NCBI GenBank assembly: GCA_958439195.1
Contig: OY288149.1
Span: 62,001 to 126,000, forward strand
Source of the DNA: an uncultured Paracoccaceae bacterium
Lineage (GTDB): Bacteria; Pseudomonadota; Alphaproteobacteria; Rhodobacterales; Rhodobacteraceae
DNA length: 64,000 nucleotides
Direction: 5' to 3'
Shown here: positions 25,725 to 34,154 of the stretch, one piece after another
How the letters are laid out: each line of letters starts with the position of its first letter
Numbering within the stretch: the stretch's first letter is position 1
Translations under genes and position numbers: made by a program
The notes under the pieces: model-generated
Seen by the model: only the letters and a program-made list of their open reading frames with translations
What the model was told of the DNA's origin: nothing
Databases searched by the model: none

Positions 25725-26701
25725 CCGCGCCCGCCCCACGAATCGTTGCCGACCGGCTGAACAGCCGCCTGTTCCGCGCCACCCGCAGTTGGGAGGCCAT
25801 CCTGATGGTCGTGGCGGTGGCTGTCTTTATCGGCAACACCTTCCTGTCGCCCTATTTCCTGAATGCGTGGAACCTGTCGGACGCGACCTTCAATTTCACC
25901 GAAAAGGCGATGATCGCCTTTGCGATGGCGATGCTGATCGTGGCGGGCGACATTGATCTTTCCGTCGCCTCGATCATCGCCCTTGCCTCGACCGCGATGG
26001 GGCTGGTGATGACGGCGGGGGCCGGGGTGCCGGTGATCGTGCTGGTGGGGTTGGGCACGGGGCTGATCTGCGGGGCGGTAAACGGGTTTCTGGTGGCGGG
26101 TATGGGTCTGCCATCCATCGTGGTGACCATCGGCACCATGAGCCTGTTTCGCGGCATCGCCTTCATCGTGCTTGGGGATCAGGCGTTCAACGGCTATCCG
26201 CCGGATTTCGCTTATTTCGGGCAGGGTTACGTGTGGTGGGTGATTTCGTTCGAACTGGTCCTGTTCGCCCTTTTTGCGTTGATCTACTGGGCCATCCTGC
26301 ACCGATCCACCTTTGGCCGGGCGGTCTATGCCATCGGCAACAACGCCACCGCCGCGCAATTTTCGGGCATCCGGGTGCAGCGGGTGCGGTTCATCCTGTT
26401 CCTGATGACCGGGGTGATGAGCGGGGTGGCGGCGGTTTGCCTGACCTCGCGCCTCGGTTCCACCCGCCCTTCGATAGCGACGGGATGGGAGTTGGAGGTG
26501 GTGACGATGGTGGTGCTGGGGGGGGTGAACATCCTTGGCGGGTCGGGGACGATTCCGGGGGTGGTGCTGGCCGCGATCATCATGGGGATGGTCACATTCG
26601 GCTTTGGGCTGTTGAACGTGCCGGGGATCGTGATGTCGGTCTTTCTTGGGATCCTGCTGATCGGCGTGATCGCCGTGCCGCGCCTGCTGCGGGGGAAATG
26701 A
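25721..26701 (+). CDS. rhaQ: rhamnose ABC transporter permease
   Basis: A 326-residue RbsC-type permease, the partner of RhaP. Family features are AMLIVAGDIDLSVASIIAL near residue 75, GLPSIVVTIGTMSLFRGIA near residue 130, and YAIGNNATAAQFSGIRVQRV near residue 205. It starts in ATGA overlap with rhaP and ends overlapping the rhaU start. Codon and base composition match the neighbouring rha genes. Confidence 0.92.
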   Translation: MTAPAPRIVADRLNSRLFRATRSWEAILMVVAVAVFIGNTFLSPYFLNAWNLSDATFNFTEKAMIAFAMAMLIVAGDIDLSVASIIALASTAMGLVMTAGAGVPVIVLVGLGTGLICGAVNGFLVAGMGLPSIVVTIGTMSLFRGIAFIVLGDQAFNGYPPDFAYFGQGYVWWVISFELVLFALFALIYWAILHRSTFGRAVYAIGNNATAAQFSGIRVQRVRFILFLMTGVMSGVAAVCLTSRLGSTRPSIATGWELEVVTMVVLGGVNILGGSGTIPGVVLAAIIMGMVTFGFGLLNVPGIVMSVFLGILLIGVIAVPRLLRGK

Positions 26702-27015
26702 TGCAGAAACATGCATTTCGGATGCGCCTGAACCCAAGGATGGAGGCGGAATATCGCAAGCGCCATGACGAGATATGGCCAGAGCTGGTGGCCCTGCTGA
26801 AAGAGGCGGGGGTTGAGGATTATTCGATTCATCTGGACCGCGAGGCGGGGCTTTTGTTCGGCGTCTTGTGGCGGCGCGATGATCACGGGATGGATACCCT
26901 GCCGCTGCATCCGGTGATGCGCCGCTGGTGGGCGCATATGGCGGATATCATGGAAACCCATCCCGACAATGAACCTGTGGCGGTGCCGCTTGTCACTGTC
27001 TTTCATATGGATTGA
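26698..27015 (+). CDS. rhaU: L-rhamnose mutarotase
   Basis: A 104-105-residue protein matching RhaM/RhaU across its length: AFRMRLNPRMEAEYRKRH near the N-terminus, IWPELVALLKEAGVEDYSIHLD, and RRWWAHMADIMETHPDNEP near the C-terminus. It interconverts the anomers of L-rhamnose so that the imported sugar suits the isomerase. Two adjacent ATG codons (26698 and 26701) are possible starts, the first overlapping the rhaQ stop. A much longer in-frame extension upstream lies inside rhaQ and is a shadow. E. coli calls this gene rhaM. Confidence 0.93.
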   Translation: MMQKHAFRMRLNPRMEAEYRKRHDEIWPELVALLKEAGVEDYSIHLDREAGLLFGVLWRRDDHGMDTLPLHPVMRRWWAHMADIMETHPDNEPVAVPLVTVFHMD

Positions 27016-27018
27016 ACG

Positions 27019-28374
27019 ATGCAGACAGTGGCCGTCATCGACATTGGCAAGACCAATGTGAAGGTCGCGCTGGTGGACCTGTCGCAGCGCGCCGAGGTGG
27101 CCGTGGAGACGCAGCCCAATGCCGTGATCCCCGGCCCACCCTGGCCGCATTTCGATGTGGCGGGGCAATGGGCGTTCATCACCGAAGCCTTGCGCCGGAT
27201 GGCAACTGCGGCGCGGATCGAAGGGATCGTGGTCACCACCCACGGGGCTTGTGCCGCACTGTTGGGCGCGGATGGCGACCTGGCGGTGCCGGTGCTGGAT
27301 TATGAACATCCCGGACCGGATTCCTTGCGCGCGGAATATGATGCGATCCGCCCGCCTTTTTCGGAAACTGGCAGCCCGGCCCTGCCGATGGGGTTGAATC
27401 TGGGGGCACAACTGCACTGGATGCTGACCGAGGTTCCGGACCTGCGCGACCGTCTGGCCCATGTTGTGGCCTGGCCACAATATTGGGGCTATCGGTTGAC
27501 AGGGGGGGTGGCATCGGACCTGTCGTCGCTGGGGGCCCATACGGATCTGTGGAATCCGCATGCGGGCACTTGGTCGCCTTTGGTGGATCGGTTGGGCCTG
27601 ACCGGGCGGATGGCACCGCCGCGCCGACCGGGGGATGTGCTGGGCCTGCTGCGCCCGAAATTGCAGGCCGAACTGGGCCTTGGCCCGGTGCCGGTTCTGG
27701 TGGGGATACATGATTCCAACGCGTCGCTTTTGCCGCATCTGGCCGGGCGGGCGGCGCCGTTTTCGGTGGTCTCTACGGGGACATGGGTGATTTCGATGGT
27801 CATTGGTGGGGCCGAGGCGCGGCTGGACCCGGCGCGGGATACGCTGGTGAATGTGAACGCCTTTGGCCAGCCTGTGCCATCGGCGCGGTTCATGGGCGGG
27901 CGTGAATTCGACATGATCAGGGCCGGGTCTGCCGCAGTGGGAAGCGTGGCAGAGGCGGCATCGGTGCGGGCGCGGGATGTGATGTTGATGCCCTCTGTCT
28001 TGCCGGGGCATGGGCCGTTTCCGGGGCGTCAGCACCGCTGGACCGCGATGCCGGAAACCGAGGGGGAGCGGATGGTGGCCTTGGGCTACTATCTGGCGAT
28101 GATGACGGCGGAATGTCTGGGCATGATCGGGGCTGCGGGCGAGACGCTGATCGAAGGTCCGTTCGGGGCGAATGGCCACTTTTGTCAGATGCTTGCGGCG
28201 GCAACGGGGCGGGTTGTGATTCCGTCACAGGCGCGCACCGGCACGGCGCTGGGTGCGGCCTTGCTGTTTTCGCAGCAGGCTGTGGGCGGTGGCGGTGACG
28301 CGGGTTCCGTTGTGCCAGACCCGCAATTGCGCCGCTATGCCGAAGCGTGGCGAAACCGCTGTGCGGCGGGTTAA
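27019..28374 (+). CDS. rhaK: rhamnulokinase (FGGY family)
   Basis: A 451-residue FGGY carbohydrate kinase. The phosphate-1 motif AVIDIGKTNVKVAL opens the protein, the middle has VLVGIHDSNASLLPHL near residue 232 (the usual DGxA-like segment), and the adenosine-site loop is FSVVSTGTWVISM near residue 252. It phosphorylates L-rhamnulose to rhamnulose-1-phosphate for RhaD. In rhizobia, RhaK is also needed for rhamnose transport, so kinase and importer may interact here too; that is knowledge of the rhizobial system, not visible here. It starts three bases after rhaU. Confidence 0.92.
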   Translation: MQTVAVIDIGKTNVKVALVDLSQRAEVAVETQPNAVIPGPPWPHFDVAGQWAFITEALRRMATAARIEGIVVTTHGACAALLGADGDLAVPVLDYEHPGPDSLRAEYDAIRPPFSETGSPALPMGLNLGAQLHWMLTEVPDLRDRLAHVVAWPQYWGYRLTGGVASDLSSLGAHTDLWNPHAGTWSPLVDRLGLTGRMAPPRRPGDVLGLLRPKLQAELGLGPVPVLVGIHDSNASLLPHLAGRAAPFSVVSTGTWVISMVIGGAEARLDPARDTLVNVNAFGQPVPSARFMGGREFDMIRAGSAAVGSVAEAASVRARDVMLMPSVLPGHGPFPGRQHRWTAMPETEGERMVALGYYLAMMTAECLGMIGAAGETLIEGPFGANGHFCQMLAAATGRVVIPSQARTGTALGAALLFSQQAVGGGGDAGSVVPDPQLRRYAEAWRNRCAAG

Positions 28375-28525
28375 AGCCACGCCTTCCCGTTTGGAACGCC
28401 GGGGGGAACTGTCCCGCTGACGGGTTCCGTTTGCGAGGCGCTTGCAAGGTTGGGGCGGATGGTGTTTCGCTGGTGGCGATACCCCGCGCTGGCGCGCGGG
28501 GCATATCGGGTCAGGCGGGGGAAAG

Positions 28526-29842
28526 ATGAACATATTCAAAGGTCTGGCTTTGTCAGCAGGCGTCATGGCCTGCCTTGCCGGATCACCGGTCGGGGCCGGA
28601 ATTGGCACTGATGACCGCGTCGAGGTGTTGGGAAACTGGTATCGGATGATCCTGGAACTGGTGCGGCACACACCCACCCAAACCCCGCCGGTGGCCAGCC
28701 GCGCCTTTGCCTATACGGCGATCATCGCCTATGAGGCGACGGCGTCGGGATCGGAAAAGCTGCAATCTCTGGCGGGGCAGGTGGCGGGGTTGGACGCTTT
28801 GCCCGCGCGTGACCCAGCGCTGGTTTATGATGAGGATGCCGTTTTGAACACTGCGATGGCGCGGGCGGTGGATGTGTATTTCGCAAATACCGGGCCTACG
28901 GGGCAGCGGGCCAAGGCTGCGCTGACTGCATCGTTGACGGCGCGGGTCAGTGGCGGGGTTGATCCAGAAATCATCGCCCGATCAGAGGCTTATGGGCTGG
29001 CGATTGCTGAGCATGTGATTGCGGCATCAGCCAGCGATGGTGGTGCGGTGGTGGAAAACATGGGGTTTCCCATGACCTTTGCCCTGGGGGGGGAGCCGGA
29101 GGATTGGGTGCCCACCAACCTGATCCAGTTGCAGCAGGCCCCGCTTTTGCCAGCTTGGGGCAAGAACCGCCCGATGGCTTTGCCGGATGGCGAGGCCTGC
29201 GCTCTAGCCCCGCCGCCTGCCTATTCCGAGGAGCCGGGATCGGAGTTCTTTATCGAGGCTATGGAGGTCTATGAAACCTCTAAATCCCTGACGGATGAGC
29301 AGAAACTGATTGCGCGGTTCTGGTCGGATGATCCGATGCTGTCGCCCACACCGCCGGGTCATTGGGTGGCGATCCTGTTCCAGATCGCCAAACGCGATGA
29401 CCGCCCGGTCGAGGCCCAGGTGGATGCGCTGGTGCGGTTGGGGATTGCGGTATCGGACGGGTTCATCGTGAACTGGCGCGACAAGTATCGTTATGATCTG
29501 CTGCGCCCCATTACCTATCTTCGCAAGGTGATTGACCCGAAATGGGAGCCGCTTTTGAACACGCCGCCCTTCCCGGAATATCCATCGGGCCATTCTACGC
29601 AATCCGGGGCCGTCGCACAGGTTTTGACGGATGTGTTCGGCGAGGGGTTTGCCTTTACCGACAGCACCCATGTGGATGACGGGCTGCCCGCGCGCGACTT
29701 TCCAGATTTCTGGGCGGCGGCGAATGAGGCCGGGATTTCAAGGCTTTATGGGGGCATTCATTTTCGTGCGGCGATTGATCGTGGGTTGGAACAGGGGGCC
29801 TGTGTGGGTGATTTCGTGAATGGATTGCAGACATGGAAATGA
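28526..29842 (+). CDS. secreted vanadium-dependent haloperoxidase-like / PAP2-family phosphatase
   Basis: A 438-residue protein with a Sec signal peptide (MNIFKGLALSAGVMACLAGSPVGAG). The three PAP2/vanadate-site motifs are present in order: KYRYDLLRP (Lys320), YPSGHS (His356) and SRLYGGIHF (Arg406, His412). These residues bind phosphate in acid phosphatases and vanadate in haloperoxidases. The length and the VLTDVFG...HFRAAIDRG context favour the haloperoxidase-like group. The start at 28526 follows GCGGGGGAAAG. The downstream FG-GAP/UnbV gene overlaps its stop by about ten bases, so the two are co-translated. Whether it halogenates or only removes phosphate cannot be decided. Confidence 0.85.
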   Translation: MNIFKGLALSAGVMACLAGSPVGAGIGTDDRVEVLGNWYRMILELVRHTPTQTPPVASRAFAYTAIIAYEATASGSEKLQSLAGQVAGLDALPARDPALVYDEDAVLNTAMARAVDVYFANTGPTGQRAKAALTASLTARVSGGVDPEIIARSEAYGLAIAEHVIAASASDGGAVVENMGFPMTFALGGEPEDWVPTNLIQLQQAPLLPAWGKNRPMALPDGEACALAPPPAYSEEPGSEFFIEAMEVYETSKSLTDEQKLIARFWSDDPMLSPTPPGHWVAILFQIAKRDDRPVEAQVDALVRLGIAVSDGFIVNWRDKYRYDLLRPITYLRKVIDPKWEPLLNTPPFPEYPSGHSTQSGAVAQVLTDVFGEGFAFTDSTHVDDGLPARDFPDFWAAANEAGISRLYGGIHFRAAIDRGLEQGACVGDFVNGLQTWK

Positions 29843-31422
29843 TCCCGCTCCGCGTTGTTAGCGTTTTGTTAACTACCCTGACTGCCTCTACCGCCCTGGC
29901 GCAAGACCCGGCAATCCCGGCTTTTGTCGAAGAGACAGAGGCGGCCGGGTTCAGCCACAGCTTCACCGGGGAATGGGAATTCATGGTGGGCGGCGGTGCA
30001 GCCGTGTTCGATTGTTCCGGCGATGGCCTGCCCGAGGTGTTCGCGGCAGGCGGAACCGCACCTGCGCGGTTGTTTGGCAATGATAGTGAACCGGGGGGTA
30101 CGCTGCGCCTGACCCCGGTGGATAGCGGGCTGGAGATGGACTCCGTTTCGGGCGCCTATCCGATGGATGTGGATGGCGACGGGATCATCGACCTTGCCGT
30201 GATGCGGGTGGGGTCCGACCGGTTGATGCGGGGCTTGGGCGATTGCCGGTTCGAGGACGCCAGCGCGGAATGGGGGTTTGACGGGCTGGACCTGTGGTCC
30301 ACCGCCTTTGCCGCGACATGGGAGAAGGGGGCGGATTGGCCGACGCTGGCCGTTGGCACCTATATCGACCGGACGGAAGAGGCCTTTCCCTGGGGGAATT
30401 GCACGGCCAATCACCTGTATCGCCCGGACGGCAAGGGCTTTGCCGCACCGCTGGCGTTGGAGCCGGGGTTCTGCGCGCTGTCGATCCTGTTCACGGATTG
30501 GGACCGGCAGGGCACGCCCGACCTGCGCGTGTCGAATGACCGCGAGTATTACAAGGGCGGGCAGGAGCAGATGTGGCGGATTGAACCGGGCCAGCCGCCC
30601 GTGGCATTCACCGAGGCCGATGGCTGGCAGCGGCTGCGCATCTGGGGGATGGGGATCGCGCAAGAGGACATCAATTTCGACGGCTTCCCCGAATTTTACC
30701 TGACCAGCATGGCGGACAACAAGTTGCAGACGTTGGCCGAGGTGCCCGCAGACGGGCCGCCCGTGCCGCGCTATCGTGACATCGCGCTGAAATCCGGGGT
30801 GACGGCCCACCGGCCCTATATTGGTGATGATCTGCGGCCTTCGACGGCGTGGCATGCGCAGTTTGCGGATGTGAACAATGATGGGCTGTCCGATATATTT
30901 GTGGTGAAGGGCAATGTCTGGGCGATGCCGGATTTTGCGATGGCAGACCCTAACAACCTGTTGTTGCAGCGCCCGGATGGCACCTTCATGGAGGCCGGGG
31001 ACAAGGCGGGTGTGGCGTCGACCCGGCAAGGGCGCGGCGGTGCGCTGGCCGATCTGAACGCGGATGGTTGGCTGGACATGGTGGTGATCAACCGCAATGA
31101 ACAAGCGCAGGTCTGGCGGAATATGGGTGAAGGATCAGGGCATTGGGTGCAGATCGCGCTGTCAATGCCGGGGGCGAACCGCCATGCGATCGGCGCCTGG
31201 GTTGAGGTGAAGCTGGCGGATGGCCGGGTTCAGAGCCGCGAGGTGACGCTGGGCGGTGGGCATGTCGGCGGGGTGTTGGGGTGGCAGCATTTCGGGCTGG
31301 GTGAGGCGGAGGCAACCGAAGTTCGGGTGCGCTGGCCGAATGCGGATGCGGGGCCGTGGCAGAAAATCACGGCGGATGGGTTTTGGGTGATTGCGCCGGG
31401 AGTTGATCCGCAGCGGTGGTAG
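29833..31422 (+). CDS. secreted FG-GAP/VCBS protein with ASPIC/UnbV domain (CRTAC1-like)
   Basis: A 529-residue exported protein (signal peptide to about residue 24, cut after ALA). At least six calcium-type FG-GAP/VCBS motifs are visible, e.g. DCSGDGLPEV, DVDGDGIIDLAV, DINFDGFPEF, DVNNDGLSDIFV and DLNADGWLDMVV, consistent with a beta-propeller. The C-terminal 80 residues form an ASPIC/UnbV domain (GAWVEVKLADGRVQSREV, FGLGEAEATEVRVRWPN). Its function is unknown; this class is thought to be extracellular and adhesive or to chaperone partners. The overlap with the haloperoxidase-like gene suggests a working pair. Confidence 0.87.
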   Translation: MEMIPLRVVSVLLTTLTASTALAQDPAIPAFVEETEAAGFSHSFTGEWEFMVGGGAAVFDCSGDGLPEVFAAGGTAPARLFGNDSEPGGTLRLTPVDSGLEMDSVSGAYPMDVDGDGIIDLAVMRVGSDRLMRGLGDCRFEDASAEWGFDGLDLWSTAFAATWEKGADWPTLAVGTYIDRTEEAFPWGNCTANHLYRPDGKGFAAPLALEPGFCALSILFTDWDRQGTPDLRVSNDREYYKGGQEQMWRIEPGQPPVAFTEADGWQRLRIWGMGIAQEDINFDGFPEFYLTSMADNKLQTLAEVPADGPPVPRYRDIALKSGVTAHRPYIGDDLRPSTAWHAQFADVNNDGLSDIFVVKGNVWAMPDFAMADPNNLLLQRPDGTFMEAGDKAGVASTRQGRGGALADLNADGWLDMVVINRNEQAQVWRNMGEGSGHWVQIALSMPGANRHAIGAWVEVKLADGRVQSREVTLGGGHVGGVLGWQHFGLGEAEATEVRVRWPNADAGPWQKITADGFWVIAPGVDPQRW

Positions 31423-31447
31423 GCCGTTGATCTGGCGGTGAAAACCG

Positions 31448-31506
31448 GAAAATCGGCGTTCAGCACGTGGTGCAGCACCGCAGTGCAGCAAAGTGTATGC
31501 ACGCAG
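31448..31506 (+). repeat. copy A of a 59-bp intergenic element
   Basis: Aligned without gaps to 60042-60100, with 44 of 59 positions identical by my count. The conserved blocks are GAAAAT, CAGCAC, GGTGCAG, CAGTGCAG and GTATGCACGCAG, at identical spacing in both copies. It lies in the 198-base gap between the convergent FG-GAP and aldehyde dehydrogenase genes, and is followed 22 bases later by GTTAGGGGTT. There is no terminator-like stem with a T-run in this gap. Confidence 0.75.
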
Positions 31507-31620
31507 AGGGCGCTTTCGCAGTCTGTTGTTAGGGGTTGGAGGGGGATTTGTCCGTCTGGACCCAGGACGGGCGTTCGACGTTAAGACCAGTTGTGGGATT
31601 GGCGATTGCCTTACACCTCA

Positions 31621-33087
31621 TCAGCGCATGACGAAGGGATCGGGGATCGGGTCGTCGGATGTGCGCAGCCAGACAGTTTTCGTGACCGTGTAATCCAGCG
31701 CCGCCGCGAGGCCGCCTTCGCGCCCGTGGCCGGACAAGCCATGCCCGCCAAAGGGCGCGATGGGCGATACGGCGCGGTAAGTGTTGACCCAGACCACCCC
31801 GGCCCGCAGCCCCCGGATCATGCGATGGGCGCGGGTGAGGGATTGCGTGAACACCCCAGAGGCGAGGCCGTAGGCAGTGTCGTTGGCCTTTTGGAGTGCC
31901 TCTGCCTCGGTCGTGAAGGTGGTTACGGCGAGGACGGGGCCGAAGAATTCATCCGACAGGGCCGGGGCATCGGGGGCGGCAGAGCAATCGAGGATGGTGG
32001 GGGGAAAGTAGAAGCCGGGGCCGGGACTGGGCGTGCCTCCGGTGATGAGGGTGGCCCCTTTGGCGAGTGACGCTGTAATAGTGGCGGTGATGTGGTCGCG
32101 CTGGCGGGCGGTGCAAAGGGGGCCGACCTCGGTTGTCATGTCGTCCGGGGCACTAACGCGGATCGCCTCGGCCTTGGCTTTCAGGCGTGTCAGGAAGGCG
32201 TCCTTGATGCTGGCCTCGACCAGCAGGCGAGAGCCTGCCACGCAGCTTTGCCCGGTGGCGGCGAAGATGCCAGAGACCTGGGCATTGGCGGCCGAGTCCA
32301 GATCGGCATCGGCAAAGACGATGAAGGGGGATTTGCCACCCAGTTCCAGCGAGGTGGAGGCAAGGTTTTCGGCAGAGTTCCTTACCACAGCCCGCGCGGT
32401 GCCGGGGCCGCCGGTAAAGGCGATATGGGCAACCTTGGGGTGCGTGGTCAGGACATGGCCGCAGGTGGGGCCAAAGCCCGTCAGAATGTTCACCACGCCG
32501 GGGGGGAAGCCTGCGGCATGGATGAGGCGGGCGAAATGCAGAAGGGGGGCGGGGCCATCCTCGGACGCCTTCACCACGATGGTGCAGCCTGCGGCGAGGG
32601 CGGGGCCGATCTTGACGGCTGACAGGAAAAGCTGGCTGTTCCACGGCACTATGGCGGCCACCACGCCGATGGGTTCGCGGCGGGTCCAGACCTCCATATC
32701 CGGTTTGTCTATGGGCAGATGCGCGCCTTCGATCTTGTCGGCCAACCCTGCGTAATAGCGGTAGTAATCGGCGACATAGGCGATCTGGGCGGTGGTTTCG
32801 CGGATGATCTTGCCCGTATCGCGGGTTTCAAGGCGGGCCAGTTCCGGCGCGGCATCAACCACCAGATCGGCAAGTCGCATCAGGAGTTTGCCGCGCTGGG
32901 TGGCGGTCATGGCGGGCCAGGGGCCAGACAGGAAGGCGCGGTGGGCGGCATCGACGGCGGCGTTGACCTGTGGTTCCCGCGCCTCGGGCATATCGGCCCA
33001 AGGCTGGCCTGTGGCGGGGTTCAGGCTGGGGAAGGTGGCAGCGCCATCCCGAAACTGGCCGTCGATATAAAGTTGGAAGCGGTCCAT
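31621..33087 (-). CDS. NAD(P)-dependent aldehyde dehydrogenase
   Basis: A 488-residue ALDH-superfamily enzyme. Visible features are the proton-relay region IVPWNSQLF near residue 148, the cofactor motif FTGGPGTARAV near residue 225, the catalytic Glu in LELGGKSPFIVF near residue 248, and the catalytic Cys in ATGQSCVAGSRL near residue 282. It is the last gene of a five-gene reverse operon and probably oxidises the aldehyde released by the monooxygenase encoded 29 bases upstream. The substrate is unknown. C-terminal length is normal. Confidence 0.9.
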   Translation of the reverse strand: MDRFQLYIDGQFRDGAATFPSLNPATGQPWADMPEAREPQVNAAVDAAHRAFLSGPWPAMTATQRGKLLMRLADLVVDAAPELARLETRDTGKIIRETTAQIAYVADYYRYYAGLADKIEGAHLPIDKPDMEVWTRREPIGVVAAIVPWNSQLFLSAVKIGPALAAGCTIVVKASEDGPAPLLHFARLIHAAGFPPGVVNILTGFGPTCGHVLTTHPKVAHIAFTGGPGTARAVVRNSAENLASTSLELGGKSPFIVFADADLDSAANAQVSGIFAATGQSCVAGSRLLVEASIKDAFLTRLKAKAEAIRVSAPDDMTTEVGPLCTARQRDHITATITASLAKGATLITGGTPSPGPGFYFPPTILDCSAAPDAPALSDEFFGPVLAVTTFTTEAEALQKANDTAYGLASGVFTQSLTRAHRMIRGLRAGVVWVNTYRAVSPIAPFGGHGLSGHGREGGLAAALDYTVTKTVWLRTSDDPIPDPFVMR

Positions 33088-33116
33088 CCGGTGTCCTTGA
33101 GGCAGGCGAAGGTGGG

Positions 33117-34154
33117 TCAGGCGAAGGCGGGCATGACGTCTTCGATGAAGCGTTTCAGCCCTGCCTTCTTGCGCGCGAAGGATTGGCCGCTGTCGATCCA
33201 GAGCGAGAAGTCGTCATAGCCCAGTGCCTTGATGGCGTGAAGTTTGTCGATCACTTCAAACTTGTCGCCGATCAGAAGGTTTTTGCGCATCACTTCCGCA
33301 GAATAGAAGGGGTGGGCGGCGATTTCAGCATCGGTCAGGGGTTCGATCAGGCCGTTGGTGACGGGGCGTTTGTTCAGGAACCACGCGCCGAAATAGTTGT
33401 AGAAGTGGTTGAGTTCGCGGGCCGCCAGATCGGCATCTGCGGCGTCGTGGGCGACATAGCCGTGTTGCAGCACCATGATGCGCGGGCGGGGGATTTCCGG
33501 CGCCTTGGCGCAAGCGTCGTTGAAACGGGCCATCAGGCCGACGATTTCGTCATGCGGGTTGTGGAGCGGGGTGCATTGGACGTTGCAGCCCTGCGACACG
33601 GCGAATTCGTGGCTGTTCGGGTCGCGCGCGGCGACCCAGATCGGCGGGTGGGGCTGTTGCAGGGGTTTCGGGGCCGATGTGGTAGCGGGGAATTGCCAAT
33701 ACTGGCCATCCAGCGCGTAATCGCCCGCCCAAAGCCCCTTTATCGCGGGGATCAGCTCTCGCATCCGGCCGCCCGCGTTCCAGGCATCCAGACCGGGCGA
33801 GAGGCGTTCATATTCAAAACTGTAGGCCCCGCGCGCGATGCCCAGTTCCAGCCGGCCATCCATGATGAGATCGGCCATCGCCGCCTCGCCCGCCAGCCGG
33901 ATGGGGTGCCAGAAGGGGGCAATGATGGTGCCGGTGCCAAGGCGGACGTGTTTGGTGCGGCGCGCGATGTCGACAAGGTTCAACAGGGGGTTGGGCGCAA
34001 TGGTAAAGGACATGCCGTGATGTTCGCCCGTCCAGATGGCGTGCATCCCGCCTTCGTCGGCCATGTGGCACAGCTCCAGCATTTCCTGATACAGGCGCGG
34101 TTCGGGGTCAGAGGGGCTGACGCGTTCCATATGCACAAAGAGCGAGAATTTCAT
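33117..34154 (-). CDS. LLM-class flavin-dependent monooxygenase
   Basis: A 345-residue bacterial luciferase-like TIM-barrel protein. Typical segments are MKFSLFVHMERVSP at the N-terminus, GMHAIWTGEHHGMSFTIAPNPLL near residue 37, VRLGTGTIIAPFWHPIRLAGEAAMADLIMDGRLELGIARG near residue 70-110, and WVAARDPNSHEFAVSQG near residue 185. It should oxygenate a substrate using reduced flavin from the flavin reductase whose gene overlaps its start in ATGA. The partner genes (ALDH, alpha/beta hydrolase, DUF1185) point to a catabolic pathway, but the substrate is not identifiable. Confidence 0.88.
   Translation of the reverse strand: MKFSLFVHMERVSPSDPEPRLYQEMLELCHMADEGGMHAIWTGEHHGMSFTIAPNPLLNLVDIARRTKHVRLGTGTIIAPFWHPIRLAGEAAMADLIMDGRLELGIARGAYSFEYERLSPGLDAWNAGGRMRELIPAIKGLWAGDYALDGQYWQFPATTSAPKPLQQPHPPIWVAARDPNSHEFAVSQGCNVQCTPLHNPHDEIVGLMARFNDACAKAPEIPRPRIMVLQHGYVAHDAADADLAARELNHFYNYFGAWFLNKRPVTNGLIEPLTDAEIAAHPFYSAEVMRKNLLIGDKFEVIDKLHAIKALGYDDFSLWIDSGQSFARKKAGLKRFIEDVMPAFA

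Noticed and set aside
31423..31620. Small gene or RNA between the FG-GAP and aldehyde dehydrogenase genes
   Set aside because: No start with a ribosome-binding site and no stable fold with a T-run; the only notable content is the 59-bp element.
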